Positions 63,501-64,000 of a stretch of 64,000 nt of DNA are shown here, in pieces. Origin of the DNA: BQJU01 sp965229635 (GTDB lineage: Bacteria; Bacteroidota; Bacteroidia; Chitinophagales; Saprospiraceae); NCBI GenBank assembly GCA_965229635.1, contig OZ245894.1:3906001-3970000 (forward strand), read 5' to 3'. The position numbers and the translations under genes were made by a program. The stretch's first letter is position 1, and every line of letters starts with the position of its first letter. The notes under the pieces were generated by a model, which did no database searches, had not been told where the DNA came from, and saw only the letters and a program-made list of their open reading frames with translations.

Positions 63501-64000
63501 TTGGTGATACGGATGGTAGCGTGGTGGTGCAAGGCGTATCTGGAGGTACACCTCCTTATCTGTACAGTTTGAATGGCGCGCCATTTACCGCTTCTCCGAG
63601 TTTCGTGACACTACCGGCCGGTGAGTACAGCCTGGTGATGCAGGATGCTATTGGCTGTGAATATGATACACTGGTACAGGTGAATGACGGCAACGATTTG
63701 AATGTAGAGTTGGGAGATGATCTTTTTATCAAGCTGGGTGAATCGGAAGAGGTTGAAGCACAGGTGTCGGTGGTAGAGGAAGAAATAGCCAGCGTAGTTT
63801 GGCAATCACCGGACAGCATTGCCTGTAATGATCCCAATTGTTTGTCATTTGGCGTGCAGCCTCATCAGACAACCTCATACACGGTGACGGTTACTGATAT
63901 GAATGGTTGTGTGACCTCGGATGATATTACCGTGTTTGTCAACAAGCCACGCGATGTTTATATCCCGAATGTCTTTTCTCCAAATGGTGATGGAAACAAT
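57593..64000 (+). CDS. Giant Ig-repeat T9SS type B adhesin (cut by window edge)
   Basis: At least 2136 residues, open to the right edge. The start ATG follows AAAAAAAGG, and the signal peptide is LMFGLTVASFLLPNFVLAQ. A Cys-rich N-terminal domain (about 25-190) is followed by an Ig-like spacer, then 19 tandem repeats of about 70 residues (58466-62462) of the form I-x-G ... C-x-G ... T-L-D-A-G-x-G-Y ... Y-x-W-S ... PGTYSVTVTD-x-NGC. Four longer PKD-like repeats follow (about 62463-63470), one SprB-type repeat (DDPTCFGDTDGSVVV ... GGTPPYLYSLNGA, about 63473-63690), and one more Ig-like unit. The last visible residues (YIPNVFSPNGDGNN) begin a gliding-motility-type (CHU_C) C-terminal domain, the type B T9SS signal. 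It is probably a surface adhesin or motility protein. Confidence 0.92.
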   Translation, partial: MRALTLMFGLTVASFLLPNFVLAQPGPDCASAMVVCSNSAINFTPTGGGMNDFANGGSNSGCLVSGEHQSAWFYFEFQDGMPPNSIFDFVIDPTGGGGEDYDFALFGPDVECGNLGSPIRCSYAGPGCGFCPQTGLGMGAGDVSEGAGGDGFVSSLTVQPGQGFFLLVDNFSSSNIGFDLNFSGSAAPFLDCTANPTCELGVTVDPDITVCAGSAPMVLNSIVTGNVGAVNYSWTATGGGLAYLSNPTSPTPTLTLPPNFSGSITYTLTVMDDLCDDMASFTVTSVAAPTVSISGELSFCVGNFTTLDAGPGYSSYTWSPNGSGQTITVTSPGTYSVTVTNSAGCPASATVTVIQNPGPMPVIIGDATVCQGGSATLQTDPGYATYEWSNSTFGQSTEVFFPGTYFVTVTDGNGCEGVAQFDVFHSDGPIVNITGDQVICDGQETTLDAGFGYTNYQWSTSDPTQTITIDEPGFYSVSVTDADGCIGNGSIDVFPAPSPDPEIIGPSGICAGSTATLTLDANYLTYLWSDFSSGSTLNIDAPGTYEVTVTNLDDCEGVATITIEETMAPEPTITGTLAICPGESTILDAGPGYQSYEWSDANMTTTQTLTVSQPGTYTVTVAGGNDCFGSASVTVTENPVPNPSIMGDAMICSDGSTTLDAGGGFATYLWSTAEETQTIDVSNPGTYTVTVTNGPGCEATASFTVSNFPDPTPQITGDDQICPDGGETTLTATGGYTSYMWSYNAASTQSITVSEPGTYTVSIVDGNGCTAETSFEVTTFTPPTPQISGDLFLCPGEVTTLTVGSYASYIWSEGSMSDSQEISAGGTVSVTVTDANGCTGVAEVEVEMDPAFSVNITGDEGFCAGSSASLDAGSGYAEYLWSTTEVSQTIIVDQPGQYSVTVTNASGCQAEGTFDVQMYDLPTVDITGTFVYCPGGAAELIVAQDFAQYQWSTGDETSQILVSEEGTVDVTVTDANGCQATDQVNVTLLDELEPVILGDLEYCEGLSTTLTVDETYSTYTWSNTDQTQSIEVNQPGSYTVSVTDNFGCAGEATVNVVENANPVVDIAGDDLICVEGNTTLNAGGGYVDYLWSDSTTSQTLSTSTPGIYGVEVTDNNGCIGTGTFEVSNHPVPQPEILGPDQFCPGTSATISGSEGYDSYTWSTNSTQMEITVTNPGTYDLEVIDSNGCIGNTSMDITEFATTDPTIDGSLQYCPGTSTQLDGGAGFVDYEWSNQEVGQQLTVTTPGNYGLTVTDANGCLTSDQVTVSEFVVTDPTIDASAGFCTGSDTTLTASAGYDAYMWSTNETQPAITIDAGGDYGLTVTDSNGCNTNTEVTIDEYDLPVVTIGGSASFCIGSSTTLNAGGTYAAYSWSDNSTQPTLMVDIPGQYGLTVTDNNGCEGEGVIDVTEDVELSPVISGALAYCENGSTILDVGEGFANYQWSNNTNDQTLEVTQPGTYSVTVSDGDGCFGDTIVTVIENPLPEPNIIGELGFCPEASTMLDAGAGYDDYTWSNTADDQVVEITEPGVYTVTVTDGNGCSDFTSVTVEEYPLPQFSISGTDYFCFGDQTELSVETGFAGYVWTDGTQSNTITINESSTVGVTVTNDFGCTSEDNIAIQEIALPEADAGGDQFMDCDEREVTLGGNDTSEGPNYTYQWQGPGIDAQNENDLAPVVTESGSYTLVVTDEQYGCVSETAATEVEDLAYVPVVVLEVSDELDCLTNTVFIDGTNSTTGPDIVYSWYDENGVPISDANGNTLTVSTAQLYILEVYDLVTGCNAQDSIEVLENEEYPIALAGTAQHIDCYEPSATLDGTASQEGPTIIYQWVALEGAIASGANTNSPTVNEPGVYELTVIDEQNGCMNSDTVTVTQDIEPPVADAGQTKELDCLNPTVSLDGTGSSQGSIYTYQWSLNGSSVPDLTNTEITVEQPGDYSLLVTNTVNGCTATDVVAVTINEAIPSGMAVSVDDPTCFGDTDGSVVVQGVSGGTPPYLYSLNGAPFTASPSFVTLPAGEYSLVMQDAIGCEYDTLVQVNDGNDLNVELGDDLFIKLGESEEVEAQVSVVEEEIASVVWQSPDSIACNDPNCLSFGVQPHQTTSYTVTVTDMNGCVTSDDITVFVNKPRDVYIPNVFSPNGDGNN

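Overview
The window looks like a chromosome segment of a marine or freshwater Bacteroidota, most likely of the Saprospiria (Lewinella/Haliscomenobacter-like). I base this on the C-terminal type IX secretion (T9SS) sorting domains, a PorG-like T9SS component, the dockerin-like module typical of Saprospiraceae surface proteins, -7 boxes of the TAnnTTTG type, weak Shine-Dalgarno sites, futalosine-pathway menaquinone genes, and lipoproteins with acidic residues after the lipid cysteine. No rRNA, tRNA, CRISPR array, transposase or phage gene was found. Most of the segment is core genome with a strong surface and secretome component.

Layout. 1-6.3 kb: a cut-off BNR-repeat protein, an MFS exporter, an unrecognised membrane-anchored protein, a BNR-repeat lipoprotein with a T9SS tail, and a GNAT acetyltransferase. 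6.3-11.7 kb (minus strand): maf, a UbiA-type prenyltransferase, kdsC and a large Clp-like AAA+ protein. 12.1-14.8 kb: a divergent tandem CbxX-type AAA+ protein. 14.9-22.3 kb: a methyltransferase, an ABC permease/ATPase pair without a binding protein, a PorG-like barrel, a subtilase, a DciA/DUF721 protein and recF. 22.4-26 kb: pdhA, a YfgM-like TPR protein, ribH and an MBL hydrolase. 26-33.9 kb: a choice-of-anchor I T9SS protein and an alpha-2-macroglobulin lipoprotein with an intact thioester motif. 34.2-39.5 kb: a LON-domain protein, an AT-rich unknown gene, and a T9SS protein with dockerin-like and cohesin-like modules. 39.8-42.5 kb: a LytS/LytT two-component operon with a fructosamine kinase. 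42.7-45.5 kb: a pterin synthase, folE, fabD and an YqgE protein. 45.6-49.8 kb: an M23 peptidase and the mqnE-phosphatase-mqnA operon. 50.2-57.3 kb: two paralogous TPR histidine kinases followed by a tightly packed GT2 gene and a GltB-like FMN gene. 57.6-64 kb: a cut-off giant Ig-repeat T9SS type B adhesin.

The most unusual signals are these. (1) A previously unlabelled ~100-bp intergenic repeat family has four copies, all starting at or near ACTAGT/ACTAAT. Three of the four have the stop codon of the upstream gene inside the repeat edge, as if a miniature element targets CTAR. (2) A Clp-like AAA+ protein has a degenerate first ATPase site and a C-terminal segment resembling class I release factors, and it faces a tandem CbxX AAA+ protein with a duplicated beta-rich N-terminus. 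(3) One of the two sister histidine kinases has Asn where its sister has the phospho-accepting His. (4) The adhesin carries 19 near-identical-length 70-residue repeats, each with one conserved Cys pair.
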